This document shows, one piece after another, positions 45,003 through 53,845 of a stretch of 64,000 nt of DNA (position 1 is the stretch's first letter; each line of letters opens with the position of its first letter). Made by a program: the position numbers and the translations under genes. Below the pieces are notes generated by a model. It was not told the origin of the DNA. It ran no database searches and saw only the letters and a list, made by a program, of their open reading frames with translations. The DNA is taken from positions 124,001-188,000 of the forward strand of contig NZ_FOQV01000008.1 of NCBI RefSeq assembly GCF_900113835.1, read 5' to 3'. The stretch comes from Allobosea sp. OK403 (GTDB lineage: Bacteria; Pseudomonadota; Alphaproteobacteria; Rhizobiales; Beijerinckiaceae).

Positions 45003-46853
45003 ATGGGCGCGGCGGCGGCCGAACGGACACCGGTCATGGCACGACGGCAGGATGCGGCGTCCGAGCTTCCGATCGCGCCGGTGTCGTCTCCGATGGCCGC
45101 TCCATCATCTCAGGGAACGCCCGCATCTCAGGGCACGCCCGTCGCCTTCTCGGGCACGATGGGCATGCTTTACCCAGGCGCCGCGTCGGTGGCCGTTCTG
45201 ATGCTGGCTCCGGTCGGCTACGAGGAGCTTTGCCTGCGCAGCACGTGGCGGACACTGGCTGAAGCGCTGTCCCTGGCCGGCATAGCCTGCCTGCGCTTCG
45301 ACTATCCCGGTGTCGGTGATGCGCTCGATGTCGTCGACCCGTCCGGCCTCGACGACTGGGATGAGACCGTGTGCGCTGCCGCCGGTCTGCTGAGGCAGGC
45401 CAGCGGCTGCTCGCGCTTGATCCTGCTGGGACAGGGCCTTGGCGGAACGCTCGCCCTGCGTCTGGCTGGCGCGTTGGCTCCGGTCTCCGGCTGCGTGGTC
45501 ATGGCGCCGGTCGTCAACGGCAAGCGCTATTTGCGCGAATTATCGGTCTGGACGCGCATCGTTGCCGACCGCATCGGGATCGGCATGGATCCCGACGATG
45601 ATACGGGCTGTGCCGTGGCGGGCCTTCGGTTGCCGCCGTCGCGCCTCGCCGCCATCGGAAGGCTGAACTTGCTCGACACCGACAGCCGTCCCTGTGACGA
45701 GGTGCTGCTTTTGTCCCGTTCTGGCCATGCGGGCGATGCGGCACTCGCAACACATCTGGCCGCACGCGGCACCGCGGTGACGGCCTTGCCCTATCAGGGC
45801 TACGAGATGCTGACGACCGATCCGACCGGTGCCAGGCCGCCTTTGCCGACGATCGCGGCCATCGTCGCTTGGGTCGCGCAGCGCGCATGCGCGCCGGAAC
45901 AGACCGTTCACGCACTCGCTACGGCCAAGCCTAATGAGGGGCGGGTCGCGAAGCTGTTCGGGCCGGGCTTCATCGAGAGCCCCGTCCGGTTCGGTCCGAA
46001 CGGATCTCTTTTCGGCGTGGTGTGCGAGCCCGAAGGCCGCTCTTCCCGCTCGTCGATCGTGTTCGTCAATGCCGGACGCGACTACCATATCGGCTGGGCT
46101 CGCGTCACCGTCGCGCAGGCTCGTGCGTTCGCGGCACGAGGCATCGCGTCGCTGCGCTTCGATACCAGCGGCATCGGCGACAGCCTGCCCGATGAAAACG
46201 GTCCCGAGGAAGTGCTCTATTCCGAAGAACAGGTCGCCGATGTCCGGCTCGCCCTCGACGTCATGGATACGCGCGGCTACCAGGATCCGATCCTGATTGG
46301 GCGCTGCAGTGGGGCCTATGCCGCCTTCAATGCCGCGGTCGCGGATCGGCGGGTCCGGCAGCTCGTGATGGTCAACAACGAGCGCTTCGTCTGGGACCCT
46401 GACGAAAGCGTCGAAGATGCGATCCGGTACGCCCATCGGAGCGTCGGCGACTTCGGCGCGACGCTGAAGCGGAACGGCGGGCTGCGCCGGCTGCTCACGG
46501 GGCAGCTTCGCATCGGGCCGGCCGGGCGCTATCTCCTGTTCCGGCTCCTGAAGCAGGTCTCGATCCGGCTCGCGCCTGTGCTGGGCCGCTTGACCAAGCA
46601 CGGCCGGCTGCGCCGCGAATGCCAACAGCGCTTCGGCGTGCTGGCGGCCCGCCAAGTCGATGTGGCCTTGATCTATGCCGAAGGGGATGTCGGCATGGCC
46701 GAGTTCAACACCTATTTCGGCAAGACCGGCGAGGGGCTCTCGGCCTATCGCAACGTGTCATTCGCAACCATTCCCGACGCCGACCACAACTTCACCCATC
46801 TCGGTGCCGCGCTTCGGCTGCGGGCCAAGCTGCTGGAGACGGTCAAGCCATGA
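45003..46853 (+). CDS. Tandem alpha/beta-hydrolase protein without serine nucleophiles
   Basis: The 616-residue protein has two hydrolase folds in a row (residues ~50-305 and ~330-610), like the exosortase-associated hydrolase pair fused into one chain. The nucleophile elbow of the first is LLGQGLGGTLAL, with Gly where Ser should be. In the second it is LIGRCSGAYAAF, with Cys. Each domain keeps the fold motifs (LRFDYPGVGDAL; LRFDTSGIGDSL), and the second ends with the His-like DADHNFTHLG. The C-terminal domain may be a cysteine hydrolase or acyltransferase. GGAG seven bases before the ATG; the stop overlaps the GH5 start as ATGA. Confidence 0.8.
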   Translation: MGAAAAERTPVMARRQDAASELPIAPVSSPMAAPSSQGTPASQGTPVAFSGTMGMLYPGAASVAVLMLAPVGYEELCLRSTWRTLAEALSLAGIACLRFDYPGVGDALDVVDPSGLDDWDETVCAAAGLLRQASGCSRLILLGQGLGGTLALRLAGALAPVSGCVVMAPVVNGKRYLRELSVWTRIVADRIGIGMDPDDDTGCAVAGLRLPPSRLAAIGRLNLLDTDSRPCDEVLLLSRSGHAGDAALATHLAARGTAVTALPYQGYEMLTTDPTGARPPLPTIAAIVAWVAQRACAPEQTVHALATAKPNEGRVAKLFGPGFIESPVRFGPNGSLFGVVCEPEGRSSRSSIVFVNAGRDYHIGWARVTVAQARAFAARGIASLRFDTSGIGDSLPDENGPEEVLYSEEQVADVRLALDVMDTRGYQDPILIGRCSGAYAAFNAAVADRRVRQLVMVNNERFVWDPDESVEDAIRYAHRSVGDFGATLKRNGGLRRLLTGQLRIGPAGRYLLFRLLKQVSIRLAPVLGRLTKHGRLRRECQQRFGVLAARQVDVALIYAEGDVGMAEFNTYFGKTGEGLSAYRNVSFATIPDADHNFTHLGAALRLRAKLLETVKP

Positions 46854-47914
46854 ATGTCTCGACGAGACGGTGGGGCGTCGGCCTGCTGCTAGCGGCCGCC
46901 GGCCTGCTGGGCGCCGCAATGCCTGCGCCAGGCGCGGAGACGTGCCTGCGTGGCGTCAATCTCTCCGGCGCCGAATTCGGCGCGGTGCCGGGGCGGCCGA
47001 ACACCGATTACACCTACCCCGCCGAGGCGGCGATCCGCCGGCTCGCCGGACTGGGTATGACCTCCTTCCGGCTGCCGTTCCGCTGGGAGCGCATCCAGCC
47101 CAAACTCGACGGTGAACTTGATGCGGCCGAACTCGCCCGCCTCGACCAAAGCATCGATACGGCCAAGGCCGCGGGTCTGGTCGCGATCCTTGACCTGCAC
47201 AATTTCGGCTATTACGCCGGCAAAAGACTTGGCTCCCCGACCTTGCCGGCTGCCGCGCTGGGCGATGTCTGGCGGCGGTTGGCAACGCATTATCGCGACC
47301 GGACGAACGTGGTGTTCTCGATCATGAACGAGCCCTACGACATTCATAGCGCCGAATGGGCGAAAACCCAGAACGTCGCCATCGCCGCGATCCGCAAAGC
47401 CGGGGCGAAGCAGATGCTTCTGGTCACCGGAACCGCCTATGGCGGTGCGCATAGCTGGACGTCGGATCTGCCGGTCGGCAACAACAGCCGCGACCTGCTG
47501 GCGATCGAAGATCCGCTGAAGCGGTTCGCCTATGATTTCCACCAATATCTCGACGCCGACTATTCCGGCCGCCAGCCGGAATGCTCGGCGGCGCAAGGCG
47601 CTCTCAAGGCCATCGACGACGTCGGCGCCTGGCTGAAGGCCCATGGCCGGCAAGGTTTTCTGGGTGAATTCGCGGCCTCTGATCGGCCCGAATGCGTCGT
47701 GGCCTTCAAGCAGATGATCGCGCGGATCGATTCGCGTCCTGAGCAATGGGTCGGCTGGACTGCGTGGGGGGCCGGGCCGTGGTGGCCGCCCGACTATGTC
47801 TTCAACCTTGAGCCGACGGCGGCGGGAGAGCGCCCACAGATGAAGGCGCTGATCGAACACTTGAAAAGCAGTGGGCCCCGAAACGCCATGTGTGAGCGGG
47901 AAAGGCGGCCATGA
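46850..47914 (+). CDS. Secreted glycoside hydrolase family 5 (cellulase-like)
   Basis: The 354-residue protein has a signal peptide (GVGLLLAAAGLLGAAMPAPGA). The GH5 barrel shows FRLPFRWERIQP, the acid/base Glu in VVFSIMNEPYD and the nucleophile Glu in GFLGEFAAS. It probably trims or degrades the beta-linked polysaccharide in the periplasm or outside, as glycanases in exopolysaccharide clusters do. Start and stop overlap both neighbours by four bases (ATGA), so it is part of the coupled operon. Confidence 0.92.
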   Translation: MNVSTRRWGVGLLLAAAGLLGAAMPAPGAETCLRGVNLSGAEFGAVPGRPNTDYTYPAEAAIRRLAGLGMTSFRLPFRWERIQPKLDGELDAAELARLDQSIDTAKAAGLVAILDLHNFGYYAGKRLGSPTLPAAALGDVWRRLATHYRDRTNVVFSIMNEPYDIHSAEWAKTQNVAIAAIRKAGAKQMLLVTGTAYGGAHSWTSDLPVGNNSRDLLAIEDPLKRFAYDFHQYLDADYSGRQPECSAAQGALKAIDDVGAWLKAHGRQGFLGEFAASDRPECVVAFKQMIARIDSRPEQWVGWTAWGAGPWWPPDYVFNLEPTAAGERPQMKALIEHLKSSGPRNAMCERERRP

Positions 47915-49119
47915 CCCTGCAGCCGCAGCAGTCGGCGGCATCGACGATGTGCGAGGGAACGCGCATCGTCCATGTGGTGCGTCAGTTCCTGCCCAATCGC
48001 GGCGGGCTGGAAGACGTCGTCGCCAATCTCTGCAAAGAGCAATTGCGCGTGGGGTTGGCTCCCTCGGTCGTGACGCTCGATCGGCTGTTCGCCCGGCCAG
48101 ACGTCCTGTTACCGCGCGAAGAGGTGATCAACGGCATCCCCATCCGACGCATCCCGTATTTCGGCTCGTCGCGCTATCCGCTGGCGCCATCGATCTTTGC
48201 CTGTCTGGGAGATGCCGAGGTCGTTCATGTCCATGCCGTCGACTTCTTCTTTGACGCCTTGGCGATCGGCTGGCTGCTCCATCGAAAGCCCTTGGTCGCG
48301 ACGACCCATGGCGGCTTCTTTCATACCGCTGACTTCTCCGCCCTTAAGAAAATCTGGTTCAACGGCCCGACACGGCTATCATCGCGCGCCTATCGCGCGA
48401 TCGCAGCTTGCAGCGCCAACGACGCCCGGATGTTTGAAAGCGTTGCAGCCGGAAACGTCCATCTGATCGAGAACGGCGTGGACCTCGACAAATTTGCCGA
48501 TGCGTCCAGTCCTGTCCCGGTGCGACGGATCGTCAGTATCGGGCGCTTCTCCAAGAACAAGCGTCCCGATCACCTCATCGCGACGATGGCCGAACTGCTG
48601 CGCTCGGGAGATGACTGGCATCTCGATATGATCGGCGTGGCGTCCGACTGGTCTGAGTCCGAGCTCAGCGACGCGGTCACTCAAGCCGGGCTGGCAGACC
48701 ACATCGATCTGCATTTCGAACTTGAAGATGCAGCCGTGCGCGTTCTGATGAGCCAAGCGTCGTTATTCATCTCGGCCTCGGAGTTCGAGGGCTTCGGCTT
48801 GGTAGTGATAGAGGCGATGAGCGCCGGACTGATGCCAATCGTTCAACCGAATGCGGCGTTCACGGCCCTGGCCAAAAAGCATCCGGTTATCCGCCTCGCA
48901 AATTTCGCCGACCCGGTTGAGGCAGCTGAGACGATCGCCGATGCGTTCAATACGCTATCGAATGGCAATGCAGCGCTGGCGAGCACCAAGGCGGAGCTTT
49001 CGGTCTATTCATGGCGCCATGTCGCCCAGAGCTATCAGTCAATGTACAATTCTGTGTTGCGCCGGACGGATAGAAGCGATTTGCCGGTTGGCGATGTGAA
49101 AATTGGCCCTAAAACCTGA
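47911..49119 (+). CDS. Glycosyltransferase family 4 protein (second)
   Basis: The 402-residue GT-B enzyme has VVRQFLPNRGGLEDVVANL in the acceptor lobe, VHVHAVDFFFDAL, RRIVSIGRFSKNKRPDHLI at the start of the donor lobe and ASEFEGFGLVVIEAMSAG with E-x7-E. Last gene of the coupled exopolysaccharide run; its start overlaps the GH5 stop. GC falls a little toward the 3' end. Confidence 0.9.
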   Translation: MTLQPQQSAASTMCEGTRIVHVVRQFLPNRGGLEDVVANLCKEQLRVGLAPSVVTLDRLFARPDVLLPREEVINGIPIRRIPYFGSSRYPLAPSIFACLGDAEVVHVHAVDFFFDALAIGWLLHRKPLVATTHGGFFHTADFSALKKIWFNGPTRLSSRAYRAIAACSANDARMFESVAAGNVHLIENGVDLDKFADASSPVPVRRIVSIGRFSKNKRPDHLIATMAELLRSGDDWHLDMIGVASDWSESELSDAVTQAGLADHIDLHFELEDAAVRVLMSQASLFISASEFEGFGLVVIEAMSAGLMPIVQPNAAFTALAKKHPVIRLANFADPVEAAETIADAFNTLSNGNAALASTKAELSVYSWRHVAQSYQSMYNSVLRRTDRSDLPVGDVKIGPKT

Positions 49120-49600
49120 CGCAATAGCTCCAGTCTTCTTGCTGCGATGGCGCGGTTTGCCTGAATGCGGTTGAGGGCCCGCTGTTCCGAAGGCCGTCAT
49201 CTTTTACTGTAATTTCAACGGATCGCATGGCGGCAGCCCATGTGCCGGCGCAGACCGCTTGTTCGACCAACCCTGCCCTGGCCCCGGCCATGATCGCGCG
49301 GGCGGTGGTCGCTGGCACCAGACCGCCAATCGATCTCGACCCGTCCGACATCAGCGGAATCACGATCCGCCAAGCTTGGCCCCAATCGTGCCGACGGCGA
49401 GTCGGCCGTCGGCGTGTCGTATCTCAAATGCGCGAGCCTGGATCGCGTTGGCGACGAAGACGTCTTTCGGGTTCAGCACGCCCGGAATGCGAAAATCGGC
49501 CGACGGCATGGGCATGGTCGCGGTGAACTCGCCGGCGACTCAGGCATCGACTTGGGCACGGTAATGGCGTCGGCCGGGGCCTTTCGGCGTCGTTTCATTC
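49120..49600 (-). pseudogene. Possible decayed coding region
   Basis: Three successive minus-strand frames give protein-like text if joined. About 49590-49520 reads APADAITVPKSMPE, 49530-49385 contains ADFRIPGVLNPKDVFVANAI and RLAVGTIGAKLGG, and 49390-49200 reads SIGGLVPATTARAIMAGARA. This suggests a gene with two frameshifts. I do not recognise the family. It may instead be chance; no ribosome binding site or intact frame exists. Confidence 0.3.
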
Positions 49601-49633
49601 CCAAAGCAAAACGGCCACCCCGGAGGGTGGCCG
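49600..49633 (-). terminator. Rho-independent terminator of the tRNA-Val gene
   Basis: CGGCCACCC (49612-49620) and GGGTGGCCG (49625-49633) form a perfect 9-bp stem with a CGGA loop. On the minus strand TTTTGCTTT follows. It lies 28 bases downstream of the tRNA 3' end. Confidence 0.85.
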
Positions 49634-49660
49634 CAAGTCCTTGCGTAACAAGGAGGAAAA

Positions 49661-49735
<75 letters not shown>

Positions 49736-49864
49736 GTCTGCCGCGTCGGGATATCGTCGCGGCCGCCGGAACAGGGTGTCACCGTTGCCGGCTGACCATG
49801 TTGCGAGGTGTGCGGCTATAGCGGCTCATGCGGCGCCTTGCAAGCCGCTTGAGCTGCAAAAACG

Positions 49865-50224
49865 TCAAGCCGCCAGAAGCTTTTCGACCTCGCTGACGAG
49901 CTCGCGCAGATGGAAGGGCTTGGACAGCACCTTGGCATCCTTGGGCGTCTGCGAATCGGGGTTCAGGGCGACTGCCGCAAAGCCGGTGATGAACATCACC
50001 TTGATGTCGGGATCGAGCTCGGTGGCGCGCCGCGCCAATTCGATGCCGTCCATCTCCGGCATCACGATGTCGGTCAGGAGCAGCTCGAAGGGCTCTTCGC
50101 GCAGGCGGTTATAGGCCGAGAGGCCATTGTCGAACGAGGCCACGTCGTAGCCCGCATTCTGCAAGGCCTTGACCAGGAAGCGGCGCATGTCGTTGTCGTC
50201 TTCAGCGAGAAGTATCTTCGTCAT
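49865..50224 (-). CDS. cpdR: CpdR-type response regulator
   Basis: The 119-residue single receiver domain has phospho-acceptor Asp52 in LLLTDIVMPEMDG, acidic pocket LLAEDDND and the Lys in VLSKPFHLRELVSEVEKLLAA; this C-terminal string is typical of CpdR. In Caulobacter and rhizobia unphosphorylated CpdR primes ClpXP for degradation of cell-cycle proteins, with phosphate supplied through CckA-ChpT. The start at 50224 is preferred over 50320. Next to a divergent N-formylglutamate amidohydrolase, an arrangement I recall from other alphaproteobacteria. Confidence 0.9.
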   Translation of the reverse strand: MTKILLAEDDNDMRRFLVKALQNAGYDVASFDNGLSAYNRLREEPFELLLTDIVMPEMDGIELARRATELDPDIKVMFITGFAAVALNPDSQTPKDAKVLSKPFHLRELVSEVEKLLAA

Positions 50225-50485
50225 GGGCCTGCTATGTCCGTCCCGAAAGGCCTGTCTCAGGATGAAGGCCGCCGGGCGCGGCGGTTTCCATCCGGTCGTA
50301 TTGTCTGGCGCCTGCGCCATATCCCGGGCCGGCGAGCAGCCGGGTTAGCCGGCCGGCTGCAGGCTTGGAACCATGTCCTTCTATAAGGCATGCGCATGGT
50401 AAACAACGCGTGAATCCGGTCTTGGTTAAACAGCCGCGCGGGTAATGCTTCTACAGCGCCGTTTTGTGTGCTTCAGTTCGGCGAC

Positions 50486-51406
50486 ATGAGCGCTCCAACC
50501 GCCTTCTTCAAAGCCGATCCCGAGGATGTCGTCGCCGAGATCGAGCGGCCCTTCACGCTGCATCAGCCGGCGCTGCAGGTCGTGCCCGTGGTGGTCGACG
50601 TGCCCCATGCCGGGCGGCGCTATCCCAAGGCCTTCGTCGAGCGGGCGCGATTGCCGCTGCGCAGCCTGCGCCGCTCCGAGGACGCCTATATTGACCTGCT
50701 CTTCGCCCAGGCGGTGGCGCTTGGGGCCCCGCTCCTGGTCGCCGAGTTCCCGCGCGCCTTTCTTGACGTCAATCGCGAGCCCTATGAGCTCGATCCGCGC
50801 ATGTTCGACGGCCGCCTGCCTGCCTTCGCCAATACGCGCTCGATGCGGGTCGCGGGCGGGCTCGGCACAATTCCGCGAATCGTCGGCGATGCGCATGAGA
50901 TCTATTTCGGCCGCATCCCGGTCGAGGAGGGGCTGGCGCGGATCGATGCGCTCTACCGGCCCTATCACGCCGGCTTGCGCAGCCTCATCCAGCGCACGCA
51001 TGGCGCCTTCGGCACCTGCATCCTGGTCGATGCCCATTCGATGCCGTCGAGTGGGCTCGACCGCGACGGGCTCGCCAAGGCCGACGTCATCCTGGGCGAT
51101 CGCTTCGGCACCAGCGCCTCGGGCTATATCGTCGACATCGCCGAGGAGGCCTTCCGGCGGCTGGGCCTGAGCGTCACGCGTAACCGGCCTTATGCCGGGG
51201 GCTTCATCACCGAGCATTACGGCGCGCCGACCTCGGGCGTGCATGCGCTGCAGATCGAGGTCAACCGCGCGCTCTACATGAACGAGGCGACGCTGGAGCC
51301 GCATGCCGGCTTTACGGAGCTGGAGCGGGGCGTGACCGCGGCGATGGCGGATTGCTTCGCGCGCTGGAGCGGCTGGCTCGACGAATGGCGCGAGGCGGCT
51401 GAATAG
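50486..51406 (+). CDS. N-formylglutamate amidohydrolase family protein (2)
   Basis: The 306-residue protein has family motifs VVVDVPHAGRRYP (metal-binding), FLDVNREPYELDPRMF, ILVDAHSMPS and GGFITEHYGAP. It is longer than the paralogue at 11267-12070 and from a different branch. The physiological substrate is unknown; no histidine-degradation genes are near. ATG 50486 or 50468 could be the start. Divergent from cpdR. Confidence 0.88.
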   Translation: MSAPTAFFKADPEDVVAEIERPFTLHQPALQVVPVVVDVPHAGRRYPKAFVERARLPLRSLRRSEDAYIDLLFAQAVALGAPLLVAEFPRAFLDVNREPYELDPRMFDGRLPAFANTRSMRVAGGLGTIPRIVGDAHEIYFGRIPVEEGLARIDALYRPYHAGLRSLIQRTHGAFGTCILVDAHSMPSSGLDRDGLAKADVILGDRFGTSASGYIVDIAEEAFRRLGLSVTRNRPYAGGFITEHYGAPTSGVHALQIEVNRALYMNEATLEPHAGFTELERGVTAAMADCFARWSGWLDEWREAAE

Positions 51407-51499
51407 AGCATCGGCTACGAAAGCGGGGTGTGGTTTTCGGAACAGGCCGAAGCGAGACAAAAATCCCCGGCGACCGGATTGCTTGCGGCCGCAACCCAG

Positions 51500-51590
51500 A
51501 AAAAAGGGCCGCACACTTGCGTGGCGGCCCAAGTCTAGGGAGGAAACGCCCAAGGAGGGCAACGAAGGCTTGAGGTGATCGCCCCTTCGC
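51500..51590 (-). ncRNA. Candidate small RNA with CU-rich loops and strong terminator
   Basis: On the minus strand, TTGCGT (51625-51620), a 17-base gap and ATATTG (51602-51597) look like a sigma-70 promoter. About 90 bases later GGGCCGC/GCGGCCC (51524-51530 with 51506-51512) followed by TTTTTT (51505-51500) is a Rho-independent terminator. Between them are two CU-rich anti-Shine-Dalgarno-like motifs, CCCTCC near 51558 and CCTCCC near 51541. No protein gene is read leftward here. CU-rich motifs of this sort mark several alphaproteobacterial sRNA families. Confidence 0.5.
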
Positions 51591-51793
51591 AGTGCACAAT
51601 ATGACGGTGCAGCGCAAAAACGCAAGTGGTTTTGCGTAAAGTCTTATGCGCCATGCGTCAGGCGCAAGAAGGATGGCGAATTGCCGGCCGGTTCTCTTGT
51701 TTTCCAATGATTCCGCTTGCATGACAGGCTCGTGCCGCACGGCCACGGTCGGGTGCAATGCTGCGCGGCAACAAAATAATGGGAGGCTGGTAT

Positions 51794-52576
51794 ATGAGCA
51801 CTGTCGATTTCGGCGCTTTCATTGCCGAACTGGCGACACAGTCCGGCCAGGCGATTCTCCCGTTTTTTCGCGCCCATCATGCCACCGAGGACAAATCGCT
51901 CGGCGGCGTGTTCGATCCGGTGACGGAGGCCGACCGGGCCGGCGAGAACGTGATGCGCCATCTGATCAAGCGCAGCTTCCCCGCCCATGGCGTGCTCGGC
52001 GAGGAGTTCGGCAATGAGAACATCGACGCCGAATATGTCTGGGTGCTCGATCCGATCGACGGCACGCGCGCCTTCATCTCCGGCATTCCGGTCTGGGGCA
52101 CGCTGATCGGGCTGACGCGCGGCGGCGTGCCGGTCTATGGCATGATGCACCAGCCCTTCACGGGCGAGCGCTATTCCGGCGATGGCCGGCAGGCGCGCTA
52201 TGAGGGGCCCAACGGCCCGCGCGTTCTGCGCACGCGCCAGATCACGAATCTCGGCGAAGCGACACTGATGACCACCTCGCCGGCGCTGTTCAAGGGCGCG
52301 GAGGCTGAAGCCTATGCCCGGGTCGAGAGCCAGGTGCGGCTGCCGCGTTATGGCTGCGATTGCTATGCCTATTGCATGCTGGCGGCCGGCCATGTCGATC
52401 TGGTGATCGAAGCCGGCCTCAAGCCCTACGACATCGTCGCGCTGATCCCGATCATCGAGGGCGCAGGCGGCATCGTCACCTCATGGGATGGCGGCAGCGC
52501 CGCCGGGGGCGGCACGGTCATCGCCGCCGGCAACAAGACGCTGCATCAGGCCGCGCTCAGCCTGCTCGCCGGGTGA
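51794..52576 (+). CDS. hisN: Inositol-monophosphatase-family histidinol-phosphatase
   Basis: The 260-residue Mg-dependent phosphatase has metal-site motifs GEEFG and VLDPIDGTRAFISGIPVWGTLIG, plus the late GLKPYDIVALIPIIEGAGG. The SGIPVWGTLIG and GCDCYAYCMLAAGHVD stretches match HisN-type histidinol-phosphate phosphatases, the penultimate step of histidine synthesis. GGGAGG lies seven bases before the ATG at 51794. The 3' end overlaps the convergent hydrolase gene by 96 bases. Confidence 0.9.
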   Translation: MSTVDFGAFIAELATQSGQAILPFFRAHHATEDKSLGGVFDPVTEADRAGENVMRHLIKRSFPAHGVLGEEFGNENIDAEYVWVLDPIDGTRAFISGIPVWGTLIGLTRGGVPVYGMMHQPFTGERYSGDGRQARYEGPNGPRVLRTRQITNLGEATLMTTSPALFKGAEAEAYARVESQVRLPRYGCDCYAYCMLAAGHVDLVIEAGLKPYDIVALIPIIEGAGGIVTSWDGGSAAGGGTVIAAGNKTLHQAALSLLAG

Positions 52577-53536
52577 GCCGGCCGCGGCATTGTCCTCGCC
52601 GGGAATGAAGGCGTCGAAGGCTGCCCAGAACTGGGCACGGATCTCGTCGCTCTCCATCAGGAGCTCGTGGCGCGCGGTCGGCAGGACGAGCGCGGCGCCG
52701 GTCTTGAGCCGCGCCGCGAAACGCTCGATCGCCGGGGTGGAGACGATCGGGTCCTGGCCGGCGGCGATGACCAGCGTCGGCACGCGAATCTCGCGGGCGG
52801 CGGAGGGCGCGTTCAAGCGCGCCATCAACTGGAAGGCCGCATGCACCCAGGCGATCGTCGGGTCGCCGATGCACAGATGCGGCGCGCCGGCCGAGAGCGC
52901 GCTGTTGCGGGCATAGCGGGTGGGGTCGCCGGTCAGCCGGTTGCCCTCGAAGGGTTTGGTCGCGATCGCAGTGTCGCTGCCGCCGGGTACGAAGGATTTG
53001 CCCAGACCGAGCCAGAACAGCAGGTTTGCCAGCCGCCGCGCCATATCGGGACGCTCGATCATCGAGAGGCCCAGCATGGGGGCGAGCGCCACCAGCCGCG
53101 AGACCGGCAAGGCGTCGCGGCGCGCGGCGTCCAGGCACAGGGCCGCGCCCATCGAATGCGCCAGCACGAAATAAGGTTCGGGCAGCGTCTCGCGCATCTG
53201 CGCCAGCGCCAAGGCGAGGTCGTGCTCATAATGTCTGAGCCAGCCGACATGGCCCTTGCGCCGGCGCCGCACGAAGCGCTGCGAGCCGCCCTGGCCGCGC
53301 CAGTCGAAGCTGATCACATGGAAGCCGCGCCGGCGCAGTTCGACGATGGTTTCGCTGTAGCGTTCGATGAATTCGGCCCGCCCCTGGACGAGGAGGATGG
53401 TGCCGCGCATCGGCTTGACCGTGGGCCGCCAGCTCGCGAAGCGCAGTTGCGCGCTGTCGCGCGTTTTCGCAAACCAGGCCTTGCCATGCCCGGGGACGGG
53501 ATAATCGGGATGGGCGAAGAGCTGGGCCTCGGCCAT
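52481..53536 (-). CDS. Alpha/beta hydrolase (lysophospholipase/monoglyceride lipase-like)
   Basis: The 351-residue protein has the COG2267 pattern: TILLVQGRAEFIERY at the oxyanion site, FDWRGQGGSQRF, nucleophile LAHSMGAALCL, acid VIAAGQDPIV and His TARHELLMESDEIR. The substrate is probably a lysolipid or monoacylglycerol. The last ~35 residues (after AFIPGEDN) are low-complexity and encoded antisense to the hisN 3' end, suggesting loss of an earlier stop codon. Confidence 0.88.
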   Translation of the reverse strand: MAEAQLFAHPDYPVPGHGKAWFAKTRDSAQLRFASWRPTVKPMRGTILLVQGRAEFIERYSETIVELRRRGFHVISFDWRGQGGSQRFVRRRRKGHVGWLRHYEHDLALALAQMRETLPEPYFVLAHSMGAALCLDAARRDALPVSRLVALAPMLGLSMIERPDMARRLANLLFWLGLGKSFVPGGSDTAIATKPFEGNRLTGDPTRYARNSALSAGAPHLCIGDPTIAWVHAAFQLMARLNAPSAAREIRVPTLVIAAGQDPIVSTPAIERFAARLKTGAALVLPTARHELLMESDEIRAQFWAAFDAFIPGEDNAAAGSPGEQAERGLMQRLVAGGDDRAAPGGAAAIP

Positions 53537-53845
53537 CAGGGCAGGACGCGAAACAGGGGGAGGCGATCTTTCGCGTGAGCCATGCTCTGAACCCCAGGTT
53601 GACGATCAGGTTTTCGCATGCGGGCATGACAGTCCGCTGGCGACGCGATCGAAGGGCCTCCGAATCGGGCGAACCTTCGCGGCGGCACCAAACTGTTTAT
53701 GCGCGTCTCGGCGCCCCCTTGAAAAGCCGAAAAGGCGAGACCAGATCATCCCTGCGCAGGCCGAGACCGGCTGCGCGAGCTAAACCAGGTCCGTGCTCAT
53801 GATGAGGCGGGCTGGACCAGATTTGTCGCTTCCCAGGAGGACATC
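53537..53845. promoter_or_regulatory. Upstream region of the Hsp20 gene
   Basis: 309 bases between divergent genes. The last 60 bases before the Hsp20 gene contain GGTCC (53788-53792) and GGACC (53814-53818) around CTC-ATGAT-GAG, a possible leader hairpin. The AGGAGG before the ATG lies outside this stem. I do not see the conserved UUGCU of ROSE-type RNA thermometers. Confidence 0.4.

Noticed and set aside
53770-53845. A ROSE-type RNA thermometer before the Hsp20 gene
   Set aside because: The conserved UUGCU facing the Shine-Dalgarno is not present and the AGGAGG is not in an obvious stem. It cannot be excluded without folding.
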